Part shown: positions 1 to 7,387 of the stretch, in pieces
How the letters are laid out: each line of letters opens with the position of its first letter
How positions within the stretch are numbered: position 1 is the first letter of the stretch
Assembly: GCF_020595095.1 (NCBI RefSeq)
Contig: NZ_JAJDOP010000015.1
Span: 1 to 64,000 of the forward strand
DNA: 64,000 bases
Source of the DNA: Microvirga rosea
GTDB lineage: Bacteria > Pseudomonadota > Alphaproteobacteria > Rhizobiales > Beijerinckiaceae
Direction: 5' to 3'
The notes under the pieces: generated by a model
What the model was told of the DNA's origin: nothing
The model's input: the letters and a program-made list of their open reading frames with translations, nothing else
Databases searched by the model: none
Program-made: the position numbers and the translations under genes

Positions 1-1105
1 TGTCGTTGCCGTCACCGCCGTTGAGGACGTTGGCGCCGCCATAGCCGGTGATGACGTTGTCCAGGCTGTTGCCGGTGCCGTTGATGGCGCCGTCGCCGGT
101 GAGCTGCAGGTTCTCGACATTGGCCGCCAGGGTGTGGGTGATCGTGCTCTGGACCGTATCGGTGCCCTGGCCGGCGAGCTCGACGACCTTGTCGCCGGTG
201 TGGTTGACCACATAGGTGTCGTTGCCGGCCAGGCCCTTGAGGGTGTCGGCGCCGGTGGTGCCCTTGAGGGTATCGGCGCCGGTGGTGCCGGTGATGTCGG
301 TCGAAGGCGTCGGCGTGGGCGTAGGAGTAGGCGTCGGTGAGCCGCCAGAATAGGAATCCGGCGCCTGCGCGGGCGACGCACCATTGGTGACCATGGTGTT
401 GTTGATCATGGTCGGCATATGCCCCTGGCTGTCGGCGCGGATATACTCGTAGCCGTAATAGCCTTTAACCACATAGTTGTTTGCCCATGTCACGTTCGTG
501 ATGGGCGCGTTCGTATAGGTTCCGATGTTGTAGATCGGGAAATTGCCCGGAGAGGCGAGGTAGTTGTCGTGGATCGACACGTGATCCACCGCGCCAAAAG
601 TGTTCGCGACGAAAACCGCCGAGACGCCGTTGGGCGATCCATCGTTGATGATGGTGTTGTGCACGACCTCGACATTGGCGTTGTCGCCGAAGATCTGGAT
701 ACCGTCGAAGTGCCCACCTTCGTTGTTCAAGAAGTTATGGATGTAGTTTCCCTCGATTTTGGTGGCGACGTTGCCTTCGATGTTGATGCCGTTCTCGCAG
801 CCGTAGATGTTGTTGCCGACAAAGGTCCCGGCGCCGCCGATGCCGTTGAGCACCTGGCCCTGGCCATCGATCTCGCAGTTCTTCACCGTCACGCCCTTCA
901 GGCCGTGATCGATGCGCACCCCATAATAGTTGTCCGACGTAATCTTGCAGTTCTGGATCGTTACGTTCTCGGCCCGGACCCAGATCTGGCCGCGCACGTT
1001 GAGGTTGCTGAGAACCGTGCCGGCTTTGGTGACGATGATGTCCCCGGACGGCGTCAGCGTGACACCAGACGGCAAGCCCGTCGTCGATGCAGTGGGAAAG
1101 GTCAT
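1..1105 (-). CDS. Parallel beta-helix / RTX calcium-binding repeat protein, 3' end cut by window
   Basis: The frame is open from an ATG at 1105 to the left edge, giving 368 visible residues without a stop. AGGA lies eight bases before the ATG. Residues about 30-245 are Asn- and Gly-rich short strands of the right-handed parallel beta-helix kind (for example VTIQNCKI, VTVKNCEIDG, VEVVHNTII). A PTPTPTPTPTP linker follows at about 257-267, then hemolysin-type segments with GADTLKG, GNDTYVV and, at the edge, LNGGDGND. There is no N-terminal signal peptide, which fits type I secretion by a C-terminal signal outside the window. Such proteins are usually extracellular polysaccharide-active enzymes or surface proteins, but no catalytic residues can be assigned here. 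The nonapeptide repeat, the linker and the fold assignment are seen in the sequence; the secretion route and role are inference. Confidence 0.85.
   Translation of the reverse strand, partial: MTFPTASTTGLPSGVTLTPSGDIIVTKAGTVLSNLNVRGQIWVRAENVTIQNCKITSDNYYGVRIDHGLKGVTVKNCEIDGQGQVLNGIGGAGTFVGNNIYGCENGINIEGNVATKIEGNYIHNFLNNEGGHFDGIQIFGDNANVEVVHNTIINDGSPNGVSAVFVANTFGAVDHVSIHDNYLASPGNFPIYNIGTYTNAPITNVTWANNYVVKGYYGYEYIRADSQGHMPTMINNTMVTNGASPAQAPDSYSGGSPTPTPTPTPTPSTDITGTTGADTLKGTTGADTLKGLAGNDTYVVNHTGDKVVELAGQGTDTVQSTITHTLAANVENLQLTGDGAINGTGNSLDNVITGYGGANVLNGGDGND
236..289. repeat. Tandem 27-bp repeat (two units) inside the RTX gene
   Basis: Two consecutive 27-bp units (236-262 and 263-289) differ at one base and encode on the minus strand the repeated nonapeptide GTTGADTLK. 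This is coding repetition at the start of the calcium-binding part, not a mobile or CRISPR repeat. Confidence 0.8.
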
Positions 1106-1549
1106 GATCAATTCCTGTTTTGTAAAAGCTGAAAGGTGATGGGAAAGCGGAATGGTTCAGTGCGCAGAAAGCCGGCGCCTGAACCGTGTCGGTCGGCAAT
1201 GCGGACTTGAATGATCGGGACATGCAAAAAAGCGTGGTGACCGGACGAGCGTGGACAAAGGCTTCTGCTTCGACACAGCCTTGTGCTGGCAGATCCTGTC
1301 GGCTCGCGGGTTCTAGGAAACGAGGACGTTCATGTGCAATGCCCCTTGGAAGTCCATTTTTTGAATGTTCATTTTGAAATCGTTTCAGCTTCTCCTTTCG
1401 GTTCCGGGTCGGGATAATGAGAACAAAGCGACAAAAAGGTGTTTGGAAACGCAGTTTTATTACATGTTATAACATATTTAGATCTTGTGATGATCGGCCA
1501 CTTTCATGTGAAAAGACGCCAGGAATTTTAGCCGTTCGGGTCAGCACAT
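1106..1549. other. Intergenic region upstream of the RTX gene, no gene seen
   Basis: About 440 bases hold no convincing reading frame. The part from 1430 to 1490 is AT-rich compared with its surroundings and includes the perfect 12-bp palindrome ATGTTATAACAT at 1464-1475. This is a likely promoter or operator area for the minus-strand beta-helix gene, which would then have a leader of more than 300 bases. The remainder shows nothing I recognise. Confidence 0.5.
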
Positions 1550-1581
1550 AAAAAGAGCCCCGCAGATGATCTGCGGGGCTC
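1550..1581 (-). terminator. Rho-independent terminator of clpB
   Basis: An 11-bp perfect stem (GAGCCCCGCAG / CTGCGGGGCTC) with a five-base loop is followed on the minus strand by TTTTT. It lies 33 bases after the clpB stop codon. Confidence 0.92.
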
Positions 1582-1613
1582 CTGATGCCGGATTTGGGAT
1601 TATTGCCAGGCCG

Positions 1614-4238
1614 TCAGTTCAGCCGGACGCCTTCCGGCGCTTTCTCGGGCGCCTTGGTGACCGGTACGTCGCCGATGATCAGACCGAGCGGGCCCGCGTG
1701 AACGGTCACGGGCTCGCCATCGTGGATCTCGCCGGAGAGGATCTGTTCCGCGAGCGGGTCCTGCACGTTTTTCTGGATCACGCGCTTCAGAGGACGGGCC
1801 CCGTAGGCCGGGTCGTAGCCTTTGTCGGCGAGCCACTCGCGCGCTTCCGGGTCGAGCGTCAGGGTGATCTTGCGATCCTCCAGGAGCTTCTGCAGGCGTG
1901 TGATCTGGATGTCGACGATGGCACCCATTTCCGACCGCTTCAGCCGATGGAACAGAATGATCTCGTCCACGCGGTTGAGGAATTCCGGCCGGAAATGCGC
2001 CCGCACCACACCCATCACCTCGTCGCGCACAGCGTCGCTGTCCTGACCTTCCGGCTGGTTCACCAGATACTCGGCGCCGAGATTCGACGTCATGATGATC
2101 AGTGTGTTGCGGAAGTCCACGGTGCGTCCTTGCCCGTCCGTGAGACGTCCGTCGTCGAGCACCTGGAGCAGCACGTTGAAGACGTCGGGATGCGCTTTCT
2201 CGATCTCGTCGAACAGCACGACCTGATAGGGCCGGCGACGAACGGCTTCGGTGAGCGCACCGCCTTCCTCGTATCCCACGTAGCCCGGAGGCGCTCCAAT
2301 CAGCCGCGCGACCGAGTGCTTTTCCATATACTCCGACATGTCGAGGCGGATCAGCGCCGTTTCATCATCGAACAGGAAGCTCGCCAACGCCTTCGTCAGC
2401 TCGGTCTTGCCCACGCCTGTCGGGCCGAGGAACATGAACGAACCGATGGGTCTGTTGGGATCCTGCAGGCCCGCGCGGGCACGGCGGACCGCCGTGGACA
2501 CCGCTTCTACCGCTTCGCGTTGGCCGATGACTCGCTTTGCCAGCTGCTGCTCCATCTGCAGCAGTTTCTCGCGCTCCCCTTCGAGCATTTTATCGACAGG
2601 CACGCCGGTCCAGCGGGAGACGACCTGCGCGACGTGATCGGGCGTGACCGCCTCCTCCATCATGCCTGCACCGTCACCCTTGGCCTCGGTGTCGGCGAGT
2701 TCCTTCTCGAGGCCCGGAATGATGCCATAGGAGAGTTCGCCCGCCTTCGCCCAGTCGCCGGAGCGCTGAGCATTGGCAAGCTGCGTGCGCGCTTCGTCGA
2801 GCCGCTTCTTCAGCTCCGCCGCATGGCCGAGCTTGTCCTTTTCGGACTTCCATCGCGCCGTGATCGCCGCCGATTGCTCTTCCAGATCCGCAAGCTCCTT
2901 TTCAAGGCGCAGGAGGCGATCCTTGGAGGCCGCGTCCGTTTCCTTCTTGAGCGCTTCCTGCTCGATCTTCAGGCGCACGATCTCGCGATCGATGTTGTCG
3001 AGCTCCTCGGGCTTCGAATCCACCTGCATGCGCAGGCGCGAGGAGGCCTCGTCCACGAGGTCGATCGCCTTGTCCGGCAGGAACCGGTCGGTGATGTAGC
3101 GGTTCGAAAGCGTCGCCGCGGCGACAAGCGCCGAGTCGGTGATGCGCACGCCGTGGTGCTGCTCGTATTTTTCTTTCAGGCCGCGCAGAATCGATACCGT
3201 GTCTTCCACGGTCGGCTCATTCACGAAAACGGGCTGGAACCGGCGGGCAAGCGCCGCATCCTTCTCCACATGCTTGCGATACTCATCGAGAGTCGTGGCG
3301 CCGACACAGTGCAGCTCACCGCGAGCCAGAGCAGGCTTCAGGAGGTTGGAGGCATCCATGGCCCCATCCGCCTTGCCTGCGCCGACGAGCGTATGCATTT
3401 CGTCGATGAACAGGATGATGCCGCCTTCCGCCGACGTCACCTCGCTCAGGACGGCCTTCAAACGTTCCTCGAACTCGCCCCGGTATTTCGCCCCGGCGAT
3501 CAATGCCCCCATGTCGAGGGCAAGCAACTGCTTGTCCTTCAGGGATTCGGGGACGTCCCCATTGACGATGCGCAGCGCAAGTCCTTCCACGATGGCGGTC
3601 TTGCCGACGCCCGGCTCGCCGATGAGGACGGGATTGTTCTTGGTGCGCCGGGACAGAACCTGGATCGTGCGGCGAATTTCCTCGTCACGTCCGATCACGG
3701 GATCGAGCTTGCCCTCGCGGGCAGCTTCGGTGAGGTCGCGGGCGTATTTCTTGAGCGCATCATAGGCGTTCTCGGCCGTGACATTGTCTGCCGTACGGCC
3801 TTTGCGGAGCGCGTTGATCGCAGCGTTCAGCGATTGGGGGTTCACGCCCGCCTGCGCCAGGATGCGCCCGGCATCCGTGTCCTTGTCGAGCGCGAGCGCC
3901 AGCAGCATGCGCTCCACGGTGACATAGGAATCGCCTGCTTTCTCGGCGGCCTTTTCGGCATTGTCGAAAAAGCGCATCAGCTCGCGCGTTGCCTGCGGCT
4001 GCGAGGCGGCGCCTGAAACCTTCGGCTGCTTGGCAAGCCATTGCTCGACCGCCGCATGCGCCTCGCGGGACCGCCCGCCCGCCCGATCGATAAGACCGGC
4101 GCACAAGCCTTCCGGATCGTCGAGCAGAACCTTGAGCACATGGCCGGGAGCCAATTGTGGATGGCCTTCCCGCATGGCGAGATTCTGAGCTGCCTGGACG
4201 AAGCCGCGCGCGCGCTCGGTGTATTTCTCGAAATTCAT
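1614..4238 (-). CDS. clpB: ATP-dependent disaggregase ClpB
   Basis: ClpB is a hexameric AAA+ chaperone that pulls polypeptides out of aggregates together with DnaK. The protein has 874 residues, the normal length. It shows the N-terminal Clp repeat domain (about 1-150), a first Walker A GEPGVGKT at 207-214, the coiled-coil middle domain at about 400-520, and a second AAA+ module with [10 protein letters not shown] and the sensor stretch TSNLGAEYL. The ATG at 4238 was chosen because AGGAGG lies just upstream and the protein then begins [10 protein letters not shown] as in the family; a longer frame from 4319 is not supported. The gene is divergent from two small genes. An 18-bp palindrome within a possible heat-shock promoter lies about 100 bases upstream. 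Confidence 0.98.
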   Translation of the reverse strand: MNFEKYTERARGFVQAAQNLAMREGHPQLAPGHVLKVLLDDPEGLCAGLIDRAGGRSREAHAAVEQWLAKQPKVSGAASQPQATRELMRFFDNAEKAAEKAGDSYVTVERMLLALALDKDTDAGRILAQAGVNPQSLNAAINALRKGRTADNVTAENAYDALKKYARDLTEAAREGKLDPVIGRDEEIRRTIQVLSRRTKNNPVLIGEPGVGKTAIVEGLALRIVNGDVPESLKDKQLLALDMGALIAGAKYRGEFEERLKAVLSEVTSAEGGIILFIDEMHTLVGAGKADGAMDASNLLKPALARGELHCVGATTLDEYRKHVEKDAALARRFQPVFVNEPTVEDTVSILRGLKEKYEQHHGVRITDSALVAAATLSNRYITDRFLPDKAIDLVDEASSRLRMQVDSKPEELDNIDREIVRLKIEQEALKKETDAASKDRLLRLEKELADLEEQSAAITARWKSEKDKLGHAAELKKRLDEARTQLANAQRSGDWAKAGELSYGIIPGLEKELADTEAKGDGAGMMEEAVTPDHVAQVVSRWTGVPVDKMLEGEREKLLQMEQQLAKRVIGQREAVEAVSTAVRRARAGLQDPNRPIGSFMFLGPTGVGKTELTKALASFLFDDETALIRLDMSEYMEKHSVARLIGAPPGYVGYEEGGALTEAVRRRPYQVVLFDEIEKAHPDVFNVLLQVLDDGRLTDGQGRTVDFRNTLIIMTSNLGAEYLVNQPEGQDSDAVRDEVMGVVRAHFRPEFLNRVDEIILFHRLKRSEMGAIVDIQITRLQKLLEDRKITLTLDPEAREWLADKGYDPAYGARPLKRVIQKNVQDPLAEQILSGEIHDGEPVTVHAGPLGLIIGDVPVTKAPEKAPEGVRLN

Positions 4239-4337
4239 CTTCACCCCTCCTGGAACCTGTCCGTCCTTCGAAGCGGCCCGGGCAGGTTCTTGCGATGTCG
4301 GACCTTCCTGTCGAAGCATCCGCTGCGCTTAAAGTGG

Positions 4338-4355
4338 TGTGGCGGATCCGCCACA
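4338..4355. promoter_or_regulatory. 18-bp perfect palindrome, candidate operator between clpB and the small genes
   Basis: TGTGGCGGATCCGCCACA reads identically on both strands. On the minus strand it is preceded by CTTG (4360-4357) and followed by CCACTTTAA (4337-4329). This spacing loosely resembles an alphaproteobacterial RpoH promoter (CTTG, about 17-19 bases, then a C-rich minus-10), and it places the palindrome in the spacer. The palindrome is certain; the promoter and repressor reading is inference. Confidence 0.4.
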
Positions 4356-4416
4356 ACAAGAGGGGGAACCGCTTGTCGAGCCTTGCATTGATCCTCCAGG
4401 ATTCATGGAGGTGATC

Positions 4417-4737
4417 ATGACACGCGATCCGCGTTCCGACGCCGAAAAAGCCCGCGCCGATCTGGCCCGGAATTCCGAGCTCGGGATGGCTGTCCCGGAA
4501 AGCCCCCTGGAGCGCGAGCCCTCCGTGACCCCGAAAACCTTCGGCGATACGACACAAAAAGCCAATGTGCTCGTCGACCCGGAAGGGACGGGAGCCGGCG
4601 GCCCCGAAAGGGATGACGGCGACTCTACCGGGACCGGCACAATTCCGCCGGATGGCCGTGTGCCGGTCTGGCCTGAGGATTCCGATACACATCAAACCAC
4701 CAACGATGAGGACGTGCTTTCGCGCGCCAAGGAGTAG
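4417..4737 (+). CDS. Small acidic hydrophilic protein, unknown function
   Basis: This 106-residue protein begins MTRDPRSDAEKARADLARN. It starts at the ATG at 4417 because GGAGG lies five bases upstream; an in-frame ATG at 4339 lacks such a site. It is rich in Asp, Glu, Pro, Gly and Thr, has no membrane segment, no Cys and no signal peptide, and is probably largely disordered. It is divergent from clpB and is followed after three bases by a second small gene, so the pair is likely one transcript. I do not recognise the family. A stress-related role is only suggested by the shared intergenic region with clpB. Confidence 0.75.
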   Translation: MTRDPRSDAEKARADLARNSELGMAVPESPLEREPSVTPKTFGDTTQKANVLVDPEGTGAGGPERDDGDSTGTGTIPPDGRVPVWPEDSDTHQTTNDEDVLSRAKE

Positions 4738-4740
4738 ACG

Positions 4741-5019
4741 ATGGTCCTATCCAAGCTGACCGATGCCCTTTCCCGCCTCAGCCCAAAGAAGCGGCGAGCC
4801 GAGAAGGCGCGTGCGGAATTGCGCGCCAATGCCGAGAAGGCTCTTCGGATGAAGCAGGAGGCCGATACCGGCACCCATATTCCGCCGCATCAGACCTCCC
4901 ATGAAGGCATGCGCAAGGATCCATCGATGATGGATTTCGACCGCAGCAGCGGCCGTGAAGCAGGCTTCACCCCTCAGCTGAAACGGTCCAAGGTTGCTCG
5001 CTCGGGCGATGCTTCCTGA
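4741..5019 (+). CDS. Small basic protein with coiled-coil N-terminus, unknown function
   Basis: This 92-residue protein starts at 4741. Its AAGGAG ribosome site overlaps the end of the preceding gene. The first half is rich in Lys, Arg, Ala and Glu (KKRRAEKARAELRANAEKAL) and would form a charged helix; the second half is polar. The pattern KARADLARN in the upstream protein and KARAELRAN here are alike, so the two may share a helical motif. A terminator follows. No known domain was recognised. Confidence 0.7.
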   Translation: MVLSKLTDALSRLSPKKRRAEKARAELRANAEKALRMKQEADTGTHIPPHQTSHEGMRKDPSMMDFDRSSGREAGFTPQLKRSKVARSGDAS

Positions 5020-5045
5020 CGATATAGAGCTGTTCCGACTGAATT

Positions 5046-5068
5046 GCCCCGCCTCACGGCGGGGCTTT
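5046..5068 (+). terminator. Terminator of the two-gene small-protein unit
   Basis: GCCCCGCC and GGCGGGGC form an 8-bp stem around TCAC, followed by TTT. It lies 26 bases after the second small gene and before the convergent LysR gene. Confidence 0.75.
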
Positions 5069-5083
5069 CATTTGGGTCGGGTT

Positions 5084-5950
5084 TCAAGCCTGGAAGGCCC
5101 GGCGGCACAGCTTCACGAGATCGTCCCGGGCCGACCATGCGCCGTTCATGTCGCTCACATAAAGAGAGAAGCCGGCGTTCGGAAGCGGAGGGAGCCTCAA
5201 GCGGGCCGCGACGTCGTCCAAGCGCGGCGCCAGAAGATGTCGGGTCCGCACCGTCAGGCCGAGCCCCACTTCGATCGCCAGGCGGAGACCCGAAAGACTG
5301 GGACTGGTGAACGCGATGCGATGCGCGCGCCCAACCGCGCCGAGGCTTTCGATCGCCGCCGAGCGGAAAGTGCAGGGCGGGTCGAACATGACCAGCGGGA
5401 CGGTTGCGTTCCCGGCCATGCTGACGTCGTCCCGCCCGATCCAGATCATCGGGACCTCGGCAAGCTGCTCCCGATTGAGAGGATGATCGCGGCGCAGGGC
5501 GATGGCCACATCGATGGTGCCCGTCTGAACCGCGTCGATCAGGGTTGCGGAGCGGTCGACCTGCAAGGTGAGCTCCACATCCGGGTGTTCCCGAGCGAAC
5601 TGGCCGAGGACATCCGGCAGCACCGCTTCGGCGATGTCCTGCGTGGTCCCGAAGCGGAGCGGTGCCTGCTTCGCGGTCTTGGATGAGAACGCGGATACGG
5701 CCTCGTCATTCGCCTGCAGAATGCGCCGGGCAAAGCCGAGCAGCCGCTCACCGGCCAGGGTCAGGACCACTTGGCGATTGTTGCGGCGGAACACCGATGT
5801 TCCGAGGTCGGTTTCAAGCTTTTGAATCTGCAGGCTAATCGCCGAAGGGGAGCGCCCCAGCCGATCCGCCGCCTCCGTAAAGCTGCGCCCTTCGGCAATC
5901 AGCAAAAAAGCCCGGAGCACGGCGATATCGAGGTGACGTTCGGCGACCAT
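5084..5950 (-). CDS. LysR-family transcriptional regulator
   Basis: This 288-residue protein has an N-terminal winged helix-turn-helix (about 8-66, with SFTEAADRLGRSPSAIS as the helix-turn-helix) and a type-2 periplasmic-binding-like effector domain (about 95-285). It is divergent from a tautomerase gene across a short AT-rich gap, the usual layout for a LysR protein controlling its neighbour. The effector is unknown; a small aromatic or dicarbonyl acid would fit the neighbour but is not shown. No clear Shine-Dalgarno precedes the ATG at 5950, which fits a regulator expressed at low level. Confidence 0.9.
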   Translation of the reverse strand: MVAERHLDIAVLRAFLLIAEGRSFTEAADRLGRSPSAISLQIQKLETDLGTSVFRRNNRQVVLTLAGERLLGFARRILQANDEAVSAFSSKTAKQAPLRFGTTQDIAEAVLPDVLGQFAREHPDVELTLQVDRSATLIDAVQTGTIDVAIALRRDHPLNREQLAEVPMIWIGRDDVSMAGNATVPLVMFDPPCTFRSAAIESLGAVGRAHRIAFTSPSLSGLRLAIEVGLGLTVRTRHLLAPRLDDVAARLRLPPLPNAGFSLYVSDMNGAWSARDDLVKLCRRAFQA

Positions 5951-6044
5951 ATGTTGAGATTATATAAAATATTAATATTGATAAATCAATTTTTCTAAAT
6001 ATTTCACGGACCCTATGATGTCCTTGCTCAATGGAGATCCAACC
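5951..6044. promoter_or_regulatory. AT-rich divergent promoter/operator region of LysR and tautomerase genes
   Basis: About 94 bases of markedly AT-rich sequence lie between the two divergent starts. They contain the perfect palindrome AATATTAATATT (5968-5979) and several T-N11-A spacings of the LysR-box kind. A LysR operator here is inference from the layout. Confidence 0.5.
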
Positions 6045-6461
6045 ATGCCCATCCTTAATGTCAAAGTCGCCGCCACCCGCTCCGCTCAGCTGTCGCGAAC
6101 CATTGCCGAAGGCCTTGTCGACCTGACGGCCCGAGTCCTGCGCAAGAACCCGACCATCACCGCGGTCGCTATCGATTATGTGTCGCCCGAAGACTGGATC
6201 GTCGGCGGCCGGACATTGGCGGAGCAGCACAAGGCGAGTTTCTGGCTCGACATCAAAGTCGTGGACGGCACCAACACGAAGGACGAAAAGGCCGCTTATC
6301 TGGCGGAGGTGTTCGGCTTCATGAGACGCGTCCTCGGAGATCTGCACGAGGAAAGCTATGTGCTGGTCCACGAGGTCTCTGCGGACGCCTACGGCTATGG
6401 CGGGACGACCCAGGAATACCGCTATGTGGCGGGAAAGCTTCCCGCGCAACGGGCCGCCTAG
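6045..6461 (+). CDS. Tautomerase-family protein (4-oxalocrotonate tautomerase-like)
   Basis: This 138-residue protein begins MPILNVKVA. Removal of Met leaves an N-terminal proline, the catalytic base of the tautomerase superfamily, which decides the ATG at 6045 over an in-frame ATG 30 bases upstream; GGAG also lies just ahead. It is about twice the length of classical 62-residue 4-oxalocrotonate tautomerases and fits the longer single-chain tautomerase group. The substrate is unknown. It is divergent from, and probably controlled by, the LysR gene. A hairpin follows before the MOSC gene, so co-transcription with that gene is uncertain. Confidence 0.85.
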   Translation: MPILNVKVAATRSAQLSRTIAEGLVDLTARVLRKNPTITAVAIDYVSPEDWIVGGRTLAEQHKASFWLDIKVVDGTNTKDEKAAYLAEVFGFMRRVLGDLHEESYVLVHEVSADAYGYGGTTQEYRYVAGKLPAQRAA

Positions 6462-6471
6462 GATAGGAGCG

Positions 6472-6499
6472 GGCAAGGGCCTGACGCAGGGCCCTTGCC
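6472..6499. terminator. Hairpin between tautomerase and MOSC genes
   Basis: GGCAAGGGCC and GGCCCTTGCC form a 10-bp perfect stem with an eight-base loop, ten bases after the tautomerase stop. No T-run follows on either strand, so it may be an attenuating or mRNA-stabilising hairpin rather than a full terminator. Confidence 0.45.
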
Positions 6500-6529
6500 G
6501 CATTGCCGGGCCGCCGTTATCGAAGAGAA

Positions 6530-7312
6530 ATGAGCATCCGCATCGCCTCTCTTCATCGCTATCCCGTCAAAGGCCTGTCCCCGGAGCGATTGAGTTCCGC
6601 TGTTCTGAAAAAGGGCGGCTATTTCCCGGGCGATCGGCTTTTCGCCATTGAAAACGGCCCTTCCGGTTTCGATGACGGCGATCCCCAGCATCAGCCGAAG
6701 ATCAAGTTTCTGATGCTCATGCGCAACGAGAGCCTGGCGCGGCTGAAGACACGCTATCTCGACACCATCACGACGCTGTTCATCGAGGATAACGGGCGCG
6801 AGGTGGCTCGGGGCGATCTCTCCACCCGTGAAGGTCGGCTTGCAATCGAGGCCTTCTTCCGTCGGTTCATGCCGTCCGAGTTACGCGGGCCGCCGAAGGT
6901 TCTCACGGCGCCGGAAGGTTTCCGATTCACCGATTCCCGCCGTGGCTTCGTCTCGCTGATCAATCTTGCGAGCGTCGAGGCTCTCGAAGAGGCCATCGGC
7001 GCGCCTATCGATCCTCTCCGTTTCCGGGGCAACCTTCATGTGGAAGGCCTTGCGCCCTGGGCTGAGCTCGACCTCGTCGGGCAGGTGCTCACCACGGGCT
7101 CCGGAGTCCGGCTCAAGGTGACGAAACGCATCGAGCGTTGCGCGGCGACAAACGTGGACCCTGCAACGGGTATTCGGGACCTCGAAATTCCCAAAACCCT
7201 CATGCGGCGATACGGCCACTTCGATTGCGGCATCTATGCCGAGGTTCTGTCGGACGGAACGGTTTCGGAAGGCGATGCGCTCATGCCCGAACAGGCGGAG
7301 TTGGCCCTCTAG
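6530..7312 (+). CDS. MOSC-domain protein
   Basis: This 260-residue protein has an N-terminal MOSC beta-barrel (IASLHRYPVKGLSPERL) and a C-terminal MOSC domain with the conserved Cys in RIERCAATNVDP (about residue 202). MOSC proteins handle sulfur attached to the molybdenum cofactor or, as YcbX/mARC types, reduce N-hydroxylated compounds. This protein lacks the C-terminal ferredoxin domain of YcbX. The start at 6530 gives the standard MOSC N-terminus; the ribosome site is weak (GAAGAG). Whether it binds Moco itself cannot be told. Confidence 0.88.
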   Translation: MSIRIASLHRYPVKGLSPERLSSAVLKKGGYFPGDRLFAIENGPSGFDDGDPQHQPKIKFLMLMRNESLARLKTRYLDTITTLFIEDNGREVARGDLSTREGRLAIEAFFRRFMPSELRGPPKVLTAPEGFRFTDSRRGFVSLINLASVEALEEAIGAPIDPLRFRGNLHVEGLAPWAELDLVGQVLTTGSGVRLKVTKRIERCAATNVDPATGIRDLEIPKTLMRRYGHFDCGIYAEVLSDGTVSEGDALMPEQAELAL

Positions 7313-7387
7313 CGCATCAGGCGGAAGAAGGGCCTCGATCTGCCGTGATGCGCTCTTCAAGGAGTGAGCGCGGGACGGGGCAATCCG

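Noticed and set aside
236-289. CRISPR-like tandem repeat
   Set aside because: Units are contiguous without spacers and follow the RTX reading frame.
1186-1377. 63-codon plus-strand frame in the gap before clpB
   Set aside because: No ribosome site, irregular composition and no recognisable domain; treated as non-coding.
1464-1475. ATGTTATAACAT as a Zur box
   Set aside because: Known Zur boxes have the same kind of arms but a longer centre (TTATA-N-TATAA); the spacing here is too short to call it.
1566-4016. 816-codon plus-strand open frame antisense to clpB
   Set aside because: It is a high-GC shadow of clpB, with no domain pattern and no ribosome site, while the minus strand encodes an unambiguous ClpB.
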